Of a DNA stretch of 64,000 nucleotides, positions 8,815 to 17,697 are shown in pieces (position 1 is the stretch's first letter; each line of letters opens with the position of its first letter). Below the pieces are notes generated by a model. The model made no database searches and was not told the DNA's origin. It saw nothing but the letters and a program-made list of their open reading frames with translations. Both the position numbers and the translations under genes were made by a program. The DNA is from an uncultured Lachnospiraceae bacterium (GTDB lineage Bacteria > Bacillota > Clostridia > Lachnospirales > Lachnospiraceae). The stretch is taken from assembly GCA_905203555.1 (NCBI GenBank), contig CAJKWK010000007.1, positions 1-64,000 of the forward strand. Direction: 5' to 3'.

Positions 8815-8939
8815 ACATATCTTAACTACTCCCTGCATTAACTATAACATAATATTATTATATTGTAAATAACTATAATATTTATTTATGGTTAATAATC
8901 TCATTTTCTACAAAGTTCTCCAGTGTTTCCGATTCTATT

Positions 8940-8974
8940 ACTCAAACAGTCCACCGGACTGTTTTATCGCATGC
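8940..8974. repeat. dispersed 35-bp palindromic repeat, copy 1
   Basis: It contains the perfect 9-bp stem AAACAGTCC / GGACTGTTT with a 3-base loop, followed by a short T-run and ATCGCATGC. A close copy lies at 21601-21635. It sits just past the SpoIID-like gene's stop and could act as its terminator. Confidence 0.6.
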
Positions 8975-8983
8975 TAAGCGAAC

Positions 8984-10252
8984 TCAAACAAGTTCTGCTA
9001 TTCTGGAAACCCCCACAAAAATCTCTGAAATTTTAAACCATGTACGAAAATCCACCATTCCGGTTTGTGGAAGTCCAAATACAGATTGAAAAACCCGAAC
9101 TGCTTCTGCCGTAGCAGGACCATAAATCCCATCCACCTGTATTTTAGGAATTGCCGGATAAGCACTCGCAATTGTATTGAGCTGTTCTTGCATCTGCCTC
9201 ACTTTTTCCCCTCTGGAACCGATTTCCAATGTAGATCCCGGCCAGGATGACGGAATCCCCGATATTTCCGGAGCTGTGTTGATGTACATGTTGTCTCCAT
9301 AATAATAGCGAAGAATCTCAATTGGGCTGTAACCCTGCTCCCCTAAAGACAAAGACCCCCACTGTGTCATCCAATTAGGACACTGCACCCGTCTGCCATC
9401 ACAATATTGTGTTAAAATCGGCTGACGCACATTGGGTCGGGACAAATAATTGCCAAACAATTCATCCACCACTGCCGAAATCGTGTCGTAGATATTTCGC
9501 TCCGGAATCCACTTATGGTCAAATGCGGTAGAGGATGTAATCGTAAAGTCATATCCTTTATTTCGGTACCATTCTGTATAAACTCGGTTTAATGTAAAAG
9601 ACATAATCGCCAGCACATTTGCACGAATAGTATTTTCCGGCCACGTAGCATATATTTCACTGGAGGCTACATTTTTAATATAGTCTTTATAACGCACGTA
9701 GTAATTCTTTGCTGTCGTATCCCTCGGTGACCCGTCATGCACTACAATATATTCCGGAACAACCACCCGGCTCAAAACAATTTCTCCGGTTTCATTGGTT
9801 GGTTTGATTTCATCTTCTGCAATTTTAGGAGGATATTCTTCATATAAAGTATGCCCGGGAATCACAAAAACATCGACCTCTCCCACCGGATTGACCGGCC
9901 GAAGATGAACATTCTGGATAGCTGTCACCTGAGGGAGAAGTTCTGTTCCCGCTATACTCATTGTCTCGTATCCCGGTGCCTGTATCCTCAGGGTATACTC
10001 TGCATACGGCTGTGCCTGTATCTTCGGATCCAGACTATATTCCAACGGTGGCGTATCCAATTCAATCTCCTCGGTCATTCCGGAACGATCTGTTTTTAAC
10101 TGTTCCAACGGACGTTCTTCCGGTACTCCGGTATAAGAAATCGAAACAGATGCATCCTCCACCGGATAAGAAGTAATTTCTGATGTAACCGCAATTCGAA
10201 GTTTTCCCTTATCCGTCCCCAGTTCTGTATTCTCATTCTGCATCGTATTCAT
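8984..10252 (-). CDS. SpoIID/LytB-like protein with C-terminal peptidoglycan-binding domain
   Basis: Encodes 422 residues. Residues about 20-130 look like two beta-sandwich carboxypeptidase-regulatory-like repeats. Residues about 180-325 resemble the SpoIID/LytB peptidoglycan lytic or enhancer domain. Residues about 340-410 are a peptidoglycan-binding domain (SRGEKVRQMQEQLN, VDGIYGPATAEAV, QSVFGLPQTG). There is no signal peptide or membrane helix, so it may act inside the sporulating mother cell or be released on lysis. Spore-cortex handling is inferred. It stands alone on the minus strand. Confidence 0.75.
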   Translation of the reverse strand: MNTMQNENTELGTDKGKLRIAVTSEITSYPVEDASVSISYTGVPEERPLEQLKTDRSGMTEEIELDTPPLEYSLDPKIQAQPYAEYTLRIQAPGYETMSIAGTELLPQVTAIQNVHLRPVNPVGEVDVFVIPGHTLYEEYPPKIAEDEIKPTNETGEIVLSRVVVPEYIVVHDGSPRDTTAKNYYVRYKDYIKNVASSEIYATWPENTIRANVLAIMSFTLNRVYTEWYRNKGYDFTITSSTAFDHKWIPERNIYDTISAVVDELFGNYLSRPNVRQPILTQYCDGRRVQCPNWMTQWGSLSLGEQGYSPIEILRYYYGDNMYINTAPEISGIPSSWPGSTLEIGSRGEKVRQMQEQLNTIASAYPAIPKIQVDGIYGPATAEAVRVFQSVFGLPQTGMVDFRTWFKISEIFVGVSRIAELV

Positions 10253-10488
10253 TCCTTCACTGCCTCTCTAACAAGACTCTCTATCACTATATGCCGGAAA
10301 TTCTAAAAAGATTAAAAAGGATTTATTTAATTAAATTATAGGAAATAAAGTTTACTTTCCCCACTGACAGACTTATAATGTTTATTACAATCCGGATAGA
10401 TTTGATCACTTCTTTCCTTAAAAATCGGAGGCCGCAATACGGACAATCGATTCCTCGGAAGTTATTCCAAAAGGTTCTTATAAATAAA
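10253..10488. other. gene-free interval upstream of the SpoIID-like gene
   Basis: AT-rich non-coding sequence between the end of the rseP operon terminator and the SpoIID-like start. A TATAAT-like box is present on the minus strand near 10338 but no convincing -35 partner, which would fit a sporulation sigma factor. Nothing else was recognised. Confidence 0.3.
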
Positions 10489-10542
10489 GCTCCCTTTCAG
10501 GCAACAAGTTTTATAATTTCACTTGTCTGCCCAAAAGGGAGC
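10489..10542 (-). terminator. long hairpin terminator at the end of the rseP operon
   Basis: The outer stem GCTCCCTTT / AAAGGGAGC encloses an inner stem GGCA-CAAGT / ACTTG-TGCC. On the minus strand it is followed by TTTATTT. It lies 18 bases past the small zinc-ribbon gene. Confidence 0.75.
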
Positions 10543-10560
10543 ATCTTATTTACTTCTATT

Positions 10561-10734
10561 CTATGCCAATGAATATAATTTCAAGAACTCCTGTCGTTCT
10601 TCCAGATCCATCTTCACAAAATCCGTAAACTCCACATCCACCTCATACATTGGCTCTCCACAGCAGATTGCTCTGCTCCGCTTATTTGTATAATGATATT
10701 TCTTGCATTTTATGCAGTAAAATACACGCATCAT
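10561..10734 (-). CDS. small zinc-ribbon-like protein, 57 residues
   Basis: Encodes 57 residues, with a CxxC pair near the N terminus (CIKC) and a CC pair about 15 residues later, giving four possible zinc ligands. An acidic helical C-terminal half follows. GGGAGG lies upstream of the ATG at 10734; a second ATG follows directly. It begins 38 bases after the rseP stop and ends just before the operon terminator, so it is probably the last gene of that operon. The function is unknown; the zinc ribbon is inferred from cysteine spacing. Confidence 0.65.
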   Translation of the reverse strand: MMRVFYCIKCKKYHYTNKRSRAICCGEPMYEVDVEFTDFVKMDLEERQEFLKLYSLA

Positions 10735-10772
10735 TTGTGCTGTTCCTCCCGTCTTCTCTCCACGTATCTGTT

Positions 10773-11807
10773 TTAAAACAATTTCATGATGTCATTATAC
10801 ATCACAACGACCATTAAAATCATTAAAAACGCAAATCCCGCAAAATGAACCATTCCCTCTTTTTCCGGCGGAATCCGTTTTCCGCGAATCGCCTCTAAAA
10901 TCAAAAAGACCAGTCTGCCTCCATCCAGCGCCGGAATCGGAAGAAGATTCAAGATTCCCAGGTTCGCCGTCACCAGAATGCAAAGATTCATCAGATTCAG
11001 AACCACACTCTTCACTCCATACTGGATCGAATTTTGGTACGCATCATCTACTACATTCACAATTCCTACCGGACCCGATAGATCTTTGATTCCCACTTGA
11101 CCTGTCACCAGCATTTTCAAAGATTCAAATGTATAATCAATCCAATATTTTACTGTATATGCTCCGTATTTTAAAGAGCCGAAAAAGCCTGTTCTGGTAT
11201 ACTCTGACGGACCTGCAATTCCAAGTCTCGGAAAGACATCCTCTTTCAGCTGTCGTGGTTCCAGAAGTACAGTCGTTTCCTTCCCCTCTCTGGAATACGT
11301 AATTTTCACAGGATCTCCATCTGTATTTGTAATATTTTTTAAGCTGATTTCTTCCCACAAATGAATCCGTTTCCCATCAATTTTAGTCACCACATCTCCG
11401 GCCTGAATTCCTTGTTCTGCTGCCGAATAGCCTTCCTCTACACCGGTTATAACAGGAGCCACATATCCGATCCACACCGTCATAATCACGCAGAGAATCC
11501 ATGCTAAGATCAGATTAAACAACGGACCTGCCACGATCACTGACATACGAGCCCATACGGATTTGCTGTTAAAACTGCCCTCCGACAGATCATCCGCATC
11601 ATCTTCTCCCATCATGCAGGCGCCGCCAAACGGCAGCAATTTGATAGAAAACTTTGTTTCTCCAAACTGCTTACCGAACAGAGTCGGTCCTAACCCAAGG
11701 GAAAACTCATCCACTCGGATTTTATTTGCCTTGGCTAACAAAAAATGCCCCAGTTCATGTATGATAATAATCGCACTGAACAAAAGAATTGCCAATATAA
11801 TACCCAT
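10773..11807 (-). CDS. rseP: RIP-family site-2 metalloprotease
   Basis: Intramembrane zinc protease of the RseP/YluC (M50) family that cleaves anti-sigma factors or signal-peptide remnants within the membrane. HELGH sits in the first helix and NLLPIPALDGG near the C terminus supplies the third ligand. A PDZ domain lies in between (about 115-200). The 344-residue length is usual. It follows dxr in the conserved uppS-cdsA-dxr-rseP order. The specific substrate here is unknown. Confidence 0.95.
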   Translation of the reverse strand: MGIILAILLFSAIIIIHELGHFLLAKANKIRVDEFSLGLGPTLFGKQFGETKFSIKLLPFGGACMMGEDDADDLSEGSFNSKSVWARMSVIVAGPLFNLILAWILCVIMTVWIGYVAPVITGVEEGYSAAEQGIQAGDVVTKIDGKRIHLWEEISLKNITNTDGDPVKITYSREGKETTVLLEPRQLKEDVFPRLGIAGPSEYTRTGFFGSLKYGAYTVKYWIDYTFESLKMLVTGQVGIKDLSGPVGIVNVVDDAYQNSIQYGVKSVVLNLMNLCILVTANLGILNLLPIPALDGGRLVFLILEAIRGKRIPPEKEGMVHFAGFAFLMILMVVVMYNDIMKLF

Positions 11808-11833
11808 TCAATTTCCACCTTTACTATCTTTTA

Positions 11834-12985
11834 CTATCTTTCTTTCACTTTTTTATCAATATAAGCATACACATCCTGTTCCGTTTTCAGAATTTCTTCT
11901 AATGTCGGACATTCAATCTTCTTATGCTGTTCCATGCATTCCTGTATCAATGCCGGAATCTGTAAGTATCCAATCTTCCGTTCCAAAAACAGTGCGACTG
12001 CCTTCTCATTTGCCGCATTGAAAACAGTCGGCATTGAACCACCGGCACGCCCGGCTTCAAAAGCAAGCCTTAATCCATAAAATGTATCCATATCCGGTTT
12101 TTCAAATGTAATCTGTGACAACGTTCCGAAATCCAGACGCTCTCCCGGCAGATATCTTCGTTCCGGATAATACAGTGCATACTGAATCGGCAGCTTCATA
12201 TCCGGTGTTCCCAATTCTGCAATAATCGCCCCGTCTTCATATTCTACCATAGAATGAATGATACTTTGAGGCTGAACCACAACTTCTACCTGATCGATAT
12301 CTACATCAAAAAGCCATTTTGCCTCAATCACTTCCAGACCTTTATTGACCATCGTCGAAGAATCAATGGTAATCTTTCTTCCCATTTCCCAATTCGGATG
12401 TTTTAACGCATCCTCCACCTGAATGTGTTCCAGATCTTCCCTCTTTTTTCCTCGGAACGGTCCCCCGGAAGCTGTCAGAAGTATTTTATGAAGCGCCTTT
12501 CTCTGCCCGCCCTGTAAGGATTGAAAAATCGCACTGTGCTCACTGTCAACCGGAAGGATTGATACGCCATGCTCTTTTGCAAGCGGCATTATAAGATGAC
12601 CGGCAGTCACCAATGTTTCTTTATTGGCCAATGCAATATCCTTGCCTGCCTTGATCGCCTCGATCGTCGGACGAATTCCAATCATCCCTACGATTGCTGT
12701 AACCAAAATTTCTGTCCCCGGCAAAACCGCCACTTCCAGAAGGCCTTCCATGCCGCACACGATATTCACATCCAGATCGCTGACCTTTTCCCGCAGCTCT
12801 TTTGCTTTTTCCTCTGTCCAGACAGCCGCCAGCTTTGGATGAAATTCCCGGATCTGTTCTTCCAGAAGCCGGATATTATTTCCTGCTGCCAGAGCCAGAA
12901 CTTCAATATCACCATTTTCTCTCACCACTTCCAATGTCTGTGTACCAATGGAACCGGTAGACCCTAAAATCGCTATCTTTTTCAT
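11834..12985 (-). CDS. dxr: 1-deoxy-D-xylulose 5-phosphate reductoisomerase
   Basis: Second step of the MEP isoprenoid pathway: NADPH-dependent conversion of DXP to MEP. The N-terminal Rossmann motif GSTGSIGTQTLEV binds NADPH. ANKETLV, DSEHSAIFQ, and ASGGPFRG with KHPNWEMGRKITIDSSTM are the DXP and metal-binding segments. 383 residues is usual. It lies between cdsA and rseP on one strand with short gaps. Supplies precursors for the undecaprenyl carrier made by uppS in the same operon. Confidence 0.97.
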   Translation of the reverse strand: MKKIAILGSTGSIGTQTLEVVRENGDIEVLALAAGNNIRLLEEQIREFHPKLAAVWTEEKAKELREKVSDLDVNIVCGMEGLLEVAVLPGTEILVTAIVGMIGIRPTIEAIKAGKDIALANKETLVTAGHLIMPLAKEHGVSILPVDSEHSAIFQSLQGGQRKALHKILLTASGGPFRGKKREDLEHIQVEDALKHPNWEMGRKITIDSSTMVNKGLEVIEAKWLFDVDIDQVEVVVQPQSIIHSMVEYEDGAIIAELGTPDMKLPIQYALYYPERRYLPGERLDFGTLSQITFEKPDMDTFYGLRLAFEAGRAGGSMPTVFNAANEKAVALFLERKIGYLQIPALIQECMEQHKKIECPTLEEILKTEQDVYAYIDKKVKER

Positions 12986-13000
12986 ATGTCATCCTCTTCT

Positions 13001-13819
13001 CTACAATAATACAGCCAGATAATAAATAATTGGCGCTGTAAAGATCACACTGTCAAACCGATCCAAAATTCCTCCATGTCCCGGTATGAGCTTTCCGTAA
13101 TCTTTGATATTATAATTACGTTTGATTGCAGAAGCTGCCAAATCTCCAATCTGGGAAATTGCTCCTCCAACAGCTCCAATAATTGCAAATTCAAGAATCG
13201 ATGCACCGGCATTGCCCCAGCGATTAATAGCCAGTGCATACAACGCCCCGATCAGTGCCGCTCCGACAATTCCGCCGATGCCGCCCTCCACAGATTTTTT
13301 CGGGCTCAAGACCGGCGCCATCTTATGCTTTCCGATCAACATCCCCACACAATAAGCACAGGTATCACAGCCCCAGGCACAGATAAATACGAGCCACACC
13401 GTAAATACTCCGCCTGGCAAGAGTCGGATTCGATAAATGTAGGACAACATAACAGCCACATAAAAAAATCCAAAAAATACCGCCATCAACTGACTGGGAT
13501 GATATTTAGGATAAGCAAATACCATCGCTGCCATAAGGCAGATTAAAAATGCCATAAACAGCATGACAGACCAATCTGCCAGCCCACCAGGCAATGTTCC
13601 CATTCCACTGACCAGTATCAAGGCATAATACAAAAGTGCAAAAACGTATCCGATCATTCCCAGAGCCTTATTTTCTACATGGAAGATCTGATACAATTCT
13701 CTCAGTCCAATCATACTGATTGCCGCTACAGTTACAAACAATACCGGTCCGCCCATGATCAATGTAACCAATGCAATGAACACAAGCAGTATTCCACTCA
13801 ACAGTCTTGTCTTAAACAT
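13001..13819 (-). CDS. cdsA: phosphatidate cytidylyltransferase
   Basis: Integral membrane enzyme that makes CDP-diacylglycerol from phosphatidate and CTP, the branch point of phospholipid synthesis. It has about eight hydrophobic segments. The C-terminal signature is visible (SQIGDLAASAIKRNYNIKD, then GHGGILDRFDS). The start overlaps the end of uppS by 8 bases, with its AAGGAGG inside uppS, so translation is coupled. Confidence 0.95.
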   Translation of the reverse strand: MFKTRLLSGILLVFIALVTLIMGGPVLFVTVAAISMIGLRELYQIFHVENKALGMIGYVFALLYYALILVSGMGTLPGGLADWSVMLFMAFLICLMAAMVFAYPKYHPSQLMAVFFGFFYVAVMLSYIYRIRLLPGGVFTVWLVFICAWGCDTCAYCVGMLIGKHKMAPVLSPKKSVEGGIGGIVGAALIGALYALAINRWGNAGASILEFAIIGAVGGAISQIGDLAASAIKRNYNIKDYGKLIPGHGGILDRFDSVIFTAPIIYYLAVLL

Positions 13820-14528
13820 CCTGCTCCTCCTTTATTCCACCATAACGTCTGTCTCTACTATTATACTGTTCGATTGCCCGGATCAATTCCTCTTTTGTAA
13901 AATCCGGCCATGGAACATCTGTAAAATAAAATTCAGAATATGCAAGCTGCCAGAGGAGGTAATTCGACAACCGCTGTTCTCCGCTTGTACGTATTAAGAG
14001 ATCCGGATCCGGAATCTCTGCTGTATCCAGATAGGTTGTATAAAGAGTCTCATCTATTTCTTCCGGTTTTACTTTTCCTTCCACACAATCCGCTGCCAGC
14101 CGTCGTACTGCGCGTACCATCTCATCTCTGCTCCCATAATTCAAAGCAATGGTAAAATTCAATCCGTTATTGTTTTTGCTGGCTTCTTCCAGCTCCTCGA
14201 TTCGTTTCTTAATGTCATCATCTAATGCAGCTTTATCTCCGATCACACGAATCTTCATATCATTTTTCTCTGCCGTCTTTAAACAGGTTTTCATATAATT
14301 GCGGAGCAATTTCATCAATGCATCCACCTCTGACTTTGGACGGTTCCAGTTTTCCGTAGAAAAAGCATATACTGTCAAATATTTAATTCCAAGACGCCAT
14401 GCCTCCTCACAGATGCGTTCAACGTTCTTACTTCCCTGTGCATGACCGTAATTTCTCGGCATTCCCTTTGCCTTTGCCCAACGACCGTTTCCGTCCAATA
14501 TAATCGCAATATGCTGTGGCACATTCAT
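13812..14528 (-). CDS. uppS: undecaprenyl diphosphate synthase (isoprenyl transferase)
   Basis: cis-Prenyltransferase that builds the C55 lipid carrier for cell-wall synthesis from FPP and IPP. Visible motifs are ILDGNGRWAKAKG near the N terminus (catalytic Asp) and RTSGEQRLSNYLLWQ with the following YSEFYF. 238 residues is usual. It is preceded by TAGGAGG and by an intra-operon hairpin after frr. Confidence 0.96.
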   Translation of the reverse strand: MNVPQHIAIILDGNGRWAKAKGMPRNYGHAQGSKNVERICEEAWRLGIKYLTVYAFSTENWNRPKSEVDALMKLLRNYMKTCLKTAEKNDMKIRVIGDKAALDDDIKKRIEELEEASKNNNGLNFTIALNYGSRDEMVRAVRRLAADCVEGKVKPEEIDETLYTTYLDTAEIPDPDLLIRTSGEQRLSNYLLWQLAYSEFYFTDVPWPDFTKEELIRAIEQYNSRDRRYGGIKEEQDV

Positions 14529-14557
14529 ATTTTTATCCTCCTATGATAAATACGAAA

Positions 14558-14579
14558 AGGGGACTAAAAGAAGTCCCCT
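14558..14579 (-). terminator. intra-operon terminator/attenuator between frr and uppS
   Basis: AGGGGACT and AGTCCCCT pair with a 6-base loop, followed by TTTTCG on the minus strand. The downstream genes are in the same direction, so partial termination that lowers uppS-rseP expression is likely. Confidence 0.7.
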
Positions 14580-14597
14580 CATCATCCCACTTTTCTT

Positions 14598-15149
14598 TTA
14601 AACAGTCATAACCTCTTTTGTCTTTGCTTCTACTGTCTTATCTACTTCTTTGATATACTTGTCTGTTATCTTCTGAAGCTGATCTTCCAGATCTTTGATA
14701 CCATCTTCGGAAATCTCTCCGCCCTTTAATTTCTTAAATGCGTCATTTCCATCCCGGCGGATATTCCGGATTGCAACTTTAGCTGCTTCTCCTTTTTTCT
14801 TAACATCCTTTGCCAGTTCTTTTCTTCGCTCTTCTGTAAGTTCCGGGAAAATCAATCGGATAGAAGAACCGTCATTGGTTGGATTGATTCCAAGATCAGA
14901 TACCAGGATTGCCTTTTCAATTGCTTTCAGCATGCTCTTCTCCCAAGGCTGGATCTGAATCATACGCGCCTCCGGTACAGAAACATTTGCCACCTGCTGA
15001 ATCGGTGTCGGTGATCCATAATAATCAACTACAATCTTATCCAGCACATGCGGATTTGCACGTCCTGCACGAATCGCACCCAGCTCTCCCTGTAAGCTGT
15101 GCATTGTTTTTGTCATCTTCTCGTCATATACTTTTAACTTCTCATCCAT
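14598..15149 (-). CDS. frr: ribosome recycling factor
   Basis: Splits post-termination ribosomes together with EF-G. It is 183 residues. Family motifs include the N-terminal RAGRANPHVLDKI, then NVSVPEARMIQIQPW and the basic stretch starting at TEERRKEL. It follows pyrH and precedes uppS, the canonical order. AGGAGG precedes the ATG. Confidence 0.97.
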   Translation of the reverse strand: MDEKLKVYDEKMTKTMHSLQGELGAIRAGRANPHVLDKIVVDYYGSPTPIQQVANVSVPEARMIQIQPWEKSMLKAIEKAILVSDLGINPTNDGSSIRLIFPELTEERRKELAKDVKKKGEAAKVAIRNIRRDGNDAFKKLKGGEISEDGIKDLEDQLQKITDKYIKEVDKTVEAKTKEVMTV

Positions 15150-15184
15150 TTTTACTTCCTCCTTCTATGTTGTCTCTATATCAT

Positions 15185-15880
15185 TTATACAGTTACTTTC
15201 GTTCCGGTAAACGTACCGCTCATAGTCTCTACGATACTGTTCTCTTCGTTCAATCCAAATACCAGCATCGGCATCCGGTTCTCCAGACAAAGAATCGATG
15301 CAGTCAGGTCTACTGCTGCCAGTTTCTTGTCAATCACTTCCTGAATGGAAATCTCATCATACTTTTTCGCTTCCGGATTTACCTTTGGATCACTGTCATA
15401 AATACCGTCAATTGCTTTTGCAAGCAGCATTGCGTCCGCTTCAATCTCTATCGCACGAAGCACTGCGCCTGTATCTGTTGAAAAATACGGATGTCCTGTT
15501 CCACCGGCAAAAAAGATTACCTTTCCCTCTTCTAAAGCCGCAACAGCCGCATCTTTGGAAAACAAAGTAGTAAACGCTCCACATGTAAACGGTGTAAAGA
15601 TCTCTGTTTTCATTCCTACGTGCCGGAAAATATCAGACACATAAATACAATTCATAACTGTAGCAAGCATTCCGATCTGATCTGCCTTTGTACGATCAAT
15701 CGTTTCACTTGTACGTCCTCTCCAGAAATTCCCGCCGCCGGTTACGATTGCGACCTGAATCCCTTCTTCTGTCAACTTCTTCACCTGCTCTGCAACGCCA
15801 ATACAGGTAGCCTCATCAAAACCGGTTTTCTTATCTCCTGCAAGAGCTTCTCCGCTTAACTTCAGCAATACTCTTTTCAT
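15185..15880 (-). CDS. pyrH: UMP kinase
   Basis: Phosphorylates UMP to UDP (amino-acid-kinase fold, hexameric, usually GTP-activated and UTP-inhibited). Motifs are KLSGEAL at the N terminus, VTGGGNFWRGR, and FFAGGTGHPYFSTDTGA. The frame is open to 15997, but ATG 15880 has GGAGG upstream and gives the family's MKRVLLKLSGE start, with 231 residues. First gene of the frr-uppS-cdsA-dxr-rseP operon. In many Firmicutes rpsB-tsf directly precede it; here they lie about 33 kb away. Confidence 0.96.
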   Translation of the reverse strand: MKRVLLKLSGEALAGDKKTGFDEATCIGVAEQVKKLTEEGIQVAIVTGGGNFWRGRTSETIDRTKADQIGMLATVMNCIYVSDIFRHVGMKTEIFTPFTCGAFTTLFSKDAAVAALEEGKVIFFAGGTGHPYFSTDTGAVLRAIEIEADAMLLAKAIDGIYDSDPKVNPEAKKYDEISIQEVIDKKLAAVDLTASILCLENRMPMLVFGLNEENSIVETMSGTFTGTKVTV

Positions 15881-15935
15881 ATTATTCCATCCTCCGTATC
15901 TGATCTGTAAGATGCACTCTAAAAATTCGTACAAT

Positions 15936-17504
15936 CTAAAATGAAGTATAACATAACTTTTCCATTTTGTCATGTACATATCCGGCATCTCTTTCATCTG
16001 TCATCGTTGTCAGCCGATCCCCTGCCATCAGCTTTGTTTTTCCTTTCGGAATCATCTCTTTTCCATTCCTCTCCAACGCAACCAGCAGACAATTATCCGG
16101 CCACGTAATCTCCTGGACAGTACGCCCTTCCAACACAGAATCCGCCATGATCACAAAAGAACTGAGTATCTTTTGTGAACCTGCGTGAATCTCCGGCTCT
16201 GCTTTCTTCTCTTTTTTCAAAATCCGTTCCAAAAGACTTTCATAGATCGGTTCTGACCGGAGCAAGGTTGCTACAATATAAGCTGTGATTGAAACAATAC
16301 TCAGAGAAAGCATCTGACTGACAGAGCCAGACATTTCAAATAGTAAAATGATTCCCGTAATAGGCGCTCTTACAATCGAAGTGAAAAAACCTGCCATTGC
16401 AAGCAGCACGAAATTGTTCAGATATATCTCTGGAAGTCCAAAATACGCACTACCAATCATAGAAAAAATCCCGCCGAGCAAAGCGCCGAGAATTAATAAC
16501 GGAAAAAAGATTCCGCCCGGAGCTCCTGAACCGAAACTGACTGCCGAAAACAAAAATTTTACAACCAGTGTCAGCACTGCAATCTTCAAAACCATTTCCC
16601 CGTCCGTCAATGTCTCGATCAGATTGTGTCCGCTGCCAAGGACAGAAGGCATCACCAATCCCAATATTCCCGCCGCCAAAAAGGCGATGAGAATCCGTCC
16701 GGTTTCATTCAGCCACGTTGGTTTCTTATATAATTCCTGCGCTTTTAACATTGCCCAATTATAAAACACACCTGCCGCACCAACGACCACACCAAGCAAA
16801 AGAAGCATCCAATAATCACTCTGGGGCAGAAAATGTTCCAATTGAAACTGAAAGACCGGTTCCAGTCCAACAAAGTGAGAGGCAATAAAATCAGCTGTTA
16901 CAGATGCCGTCATAACTGAAATCAACACAGACACCGAAAAACCTTTGTGGATTTCTTCAACCGCAAAAATAATTCCGGCCAGAGGTGCATGAAATGCAGC
17001 CGCAAGTCCTGCACTTGCTCCACATGTCATCAAATAGCGTTCCTCTGTCTTACTGCGGTCAAGAACTTGTGAAATCCCCTTCCCTGCCATCGCTCCAAGC
17101 TGTATAGACGGGCCTTCTCGTCCCAGAGACAGACCGCCCAGCATACACAAAAATCCACCAAAGAATTTGGCAGGCAGCACTCGTTTCCAGTTTTGCTTTA
17201 ACTTTCCAGTCACTTCTCCTTCTACTTGCGGAATCCCACTTCCCGAAATCATAGGTTCCCACTTCACCATCTTCCCGACAAGTACTGCAAATAGAATCAA
17301 AACTGCAAACCACCCAAGAATCGCAAGCGGCCGTCCTTTTATATAGAGAAGGATCTGATTCATCCACTCTCCCGCATAACGCAGCGCCACCCGGTACGCA
17401 AGCACGATCAATCCGCCTATAATTCCAACCAAAAGCCCCTCGCCAATTAAAATAACCGGCAGCCGGCTGGCTCGCTTTATCACATACGATGTGTCCTTTT
17501 TCAT
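15936..17504 (-). CDS. ClC-family chloride channel/transporter with TrkA-C domain
   Basis: Encodes 522 residues. Residues about 1-430 are a ClC membrane domain with the selectivity-filter motifs GSGIPQVEG, GREGPSIQLGA and GAPGGIFFPLL. Residues about 440-522 are a cytosolic RCK_C/TrkA-C domain. GREGP with the gating Glu is intact. Whether it is an H+/Cl- exchanger, a fluoride exporter or a channel cannot be settled by eye. The role is probably acid or anion homeostasis. Transcribed toward pyrH; its 3' end contains the pyrH promoter. Confidence 0.93.
   Translation of the reverse strand: MKKDTSYVIKRASRLPVILIGEGLLVGIIGGLIVLAYRVALRYAGEWMNQILLYIKGRPLAILGWFAVLILFAVLVGKMVKWEPMISGSGIPQVEGEVTGKLKQNWKRVLPAKFFGGFLCMLGGLSLGREGPSIQLGAMAGKGISQVLDRSKTEERYLMTCGASAGLAAAFHAPLAGIIFAVEEIHKGFSVSVLISVMTASVTADFIASHFVGLEPVFQFQLEHFLPQSDYWMLLLLGVVVGAAGVFYNWAMLKAQELYKKPTWLNETGRILIAFLAAGILGLVMPSVLGSGHNLIETLTDGEMVLKIAVLTLVVKFLFSAVSFGSGAPGGIFFPLLILGALLGGIFSMIGSAYFGLPEIYLNNFVLLAMAGFFTSIVRAPITGIILLFEMSGSVSQMLSLSIVSITAYIVATLLRSEPIYESLLERILKKEKKAEPEIHAGSQKILSSFVIMADSVLEGRTVQEITWPDNCLLVALERNGKEMIPKGKTKLMAGDRLTTMTDERDAGYVHDKMEKLCYTSF
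15945..15973 (-). promoter_or_regulatory. sigma-A promoter of the pyrH operon
   Basis: Minus-strand ATGACA (15973-15968), 17 bases, TATACT (15950-15945) with a TGn extension. It lies inside the last codons of the upstream ClC gene. Confidence 0.55.
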
Positions 17505-17613
17505 GTTTTACCACCCCATTTTCATTCTTCATTTATTATAACTTTCACTCTTCATTCATACAACCCGGAATTTTAGATTCACTTGATTAAATTATTTTTT
17601 TAGGGTATATTTA

Positions 17614-17679
17614 TTGACATTGAAAACTGTTTACTTTATTATAATTAATATGTTTTCACGCTTTAAACAGTTAAAGCGT
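17614..17679 (+). promoter_or_regulatory. promoter and leader hairpin of aroF-aroB
   Basis: TTGACA (17614-17619), 17 bases, TATTAT (17637-17642). The leader then has a 9-bp stem ACGCTTTAA / TTAAAGCGT with a 4-base loop (17658-17679), ending 18 bases before the aroF start. The stem could act on mRNA stability or bind a regulator. Confidence 0.6.
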
Positions 17680-17697
17680 TATGGAGGGTTATAGATT

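Noticed and set aside
8756..8818. Longer LysR start at 8818
   Set aside because: It has a possible ribosome binding site but would add 21 residues across a hairpin and spoil the normal LysR N terminus.
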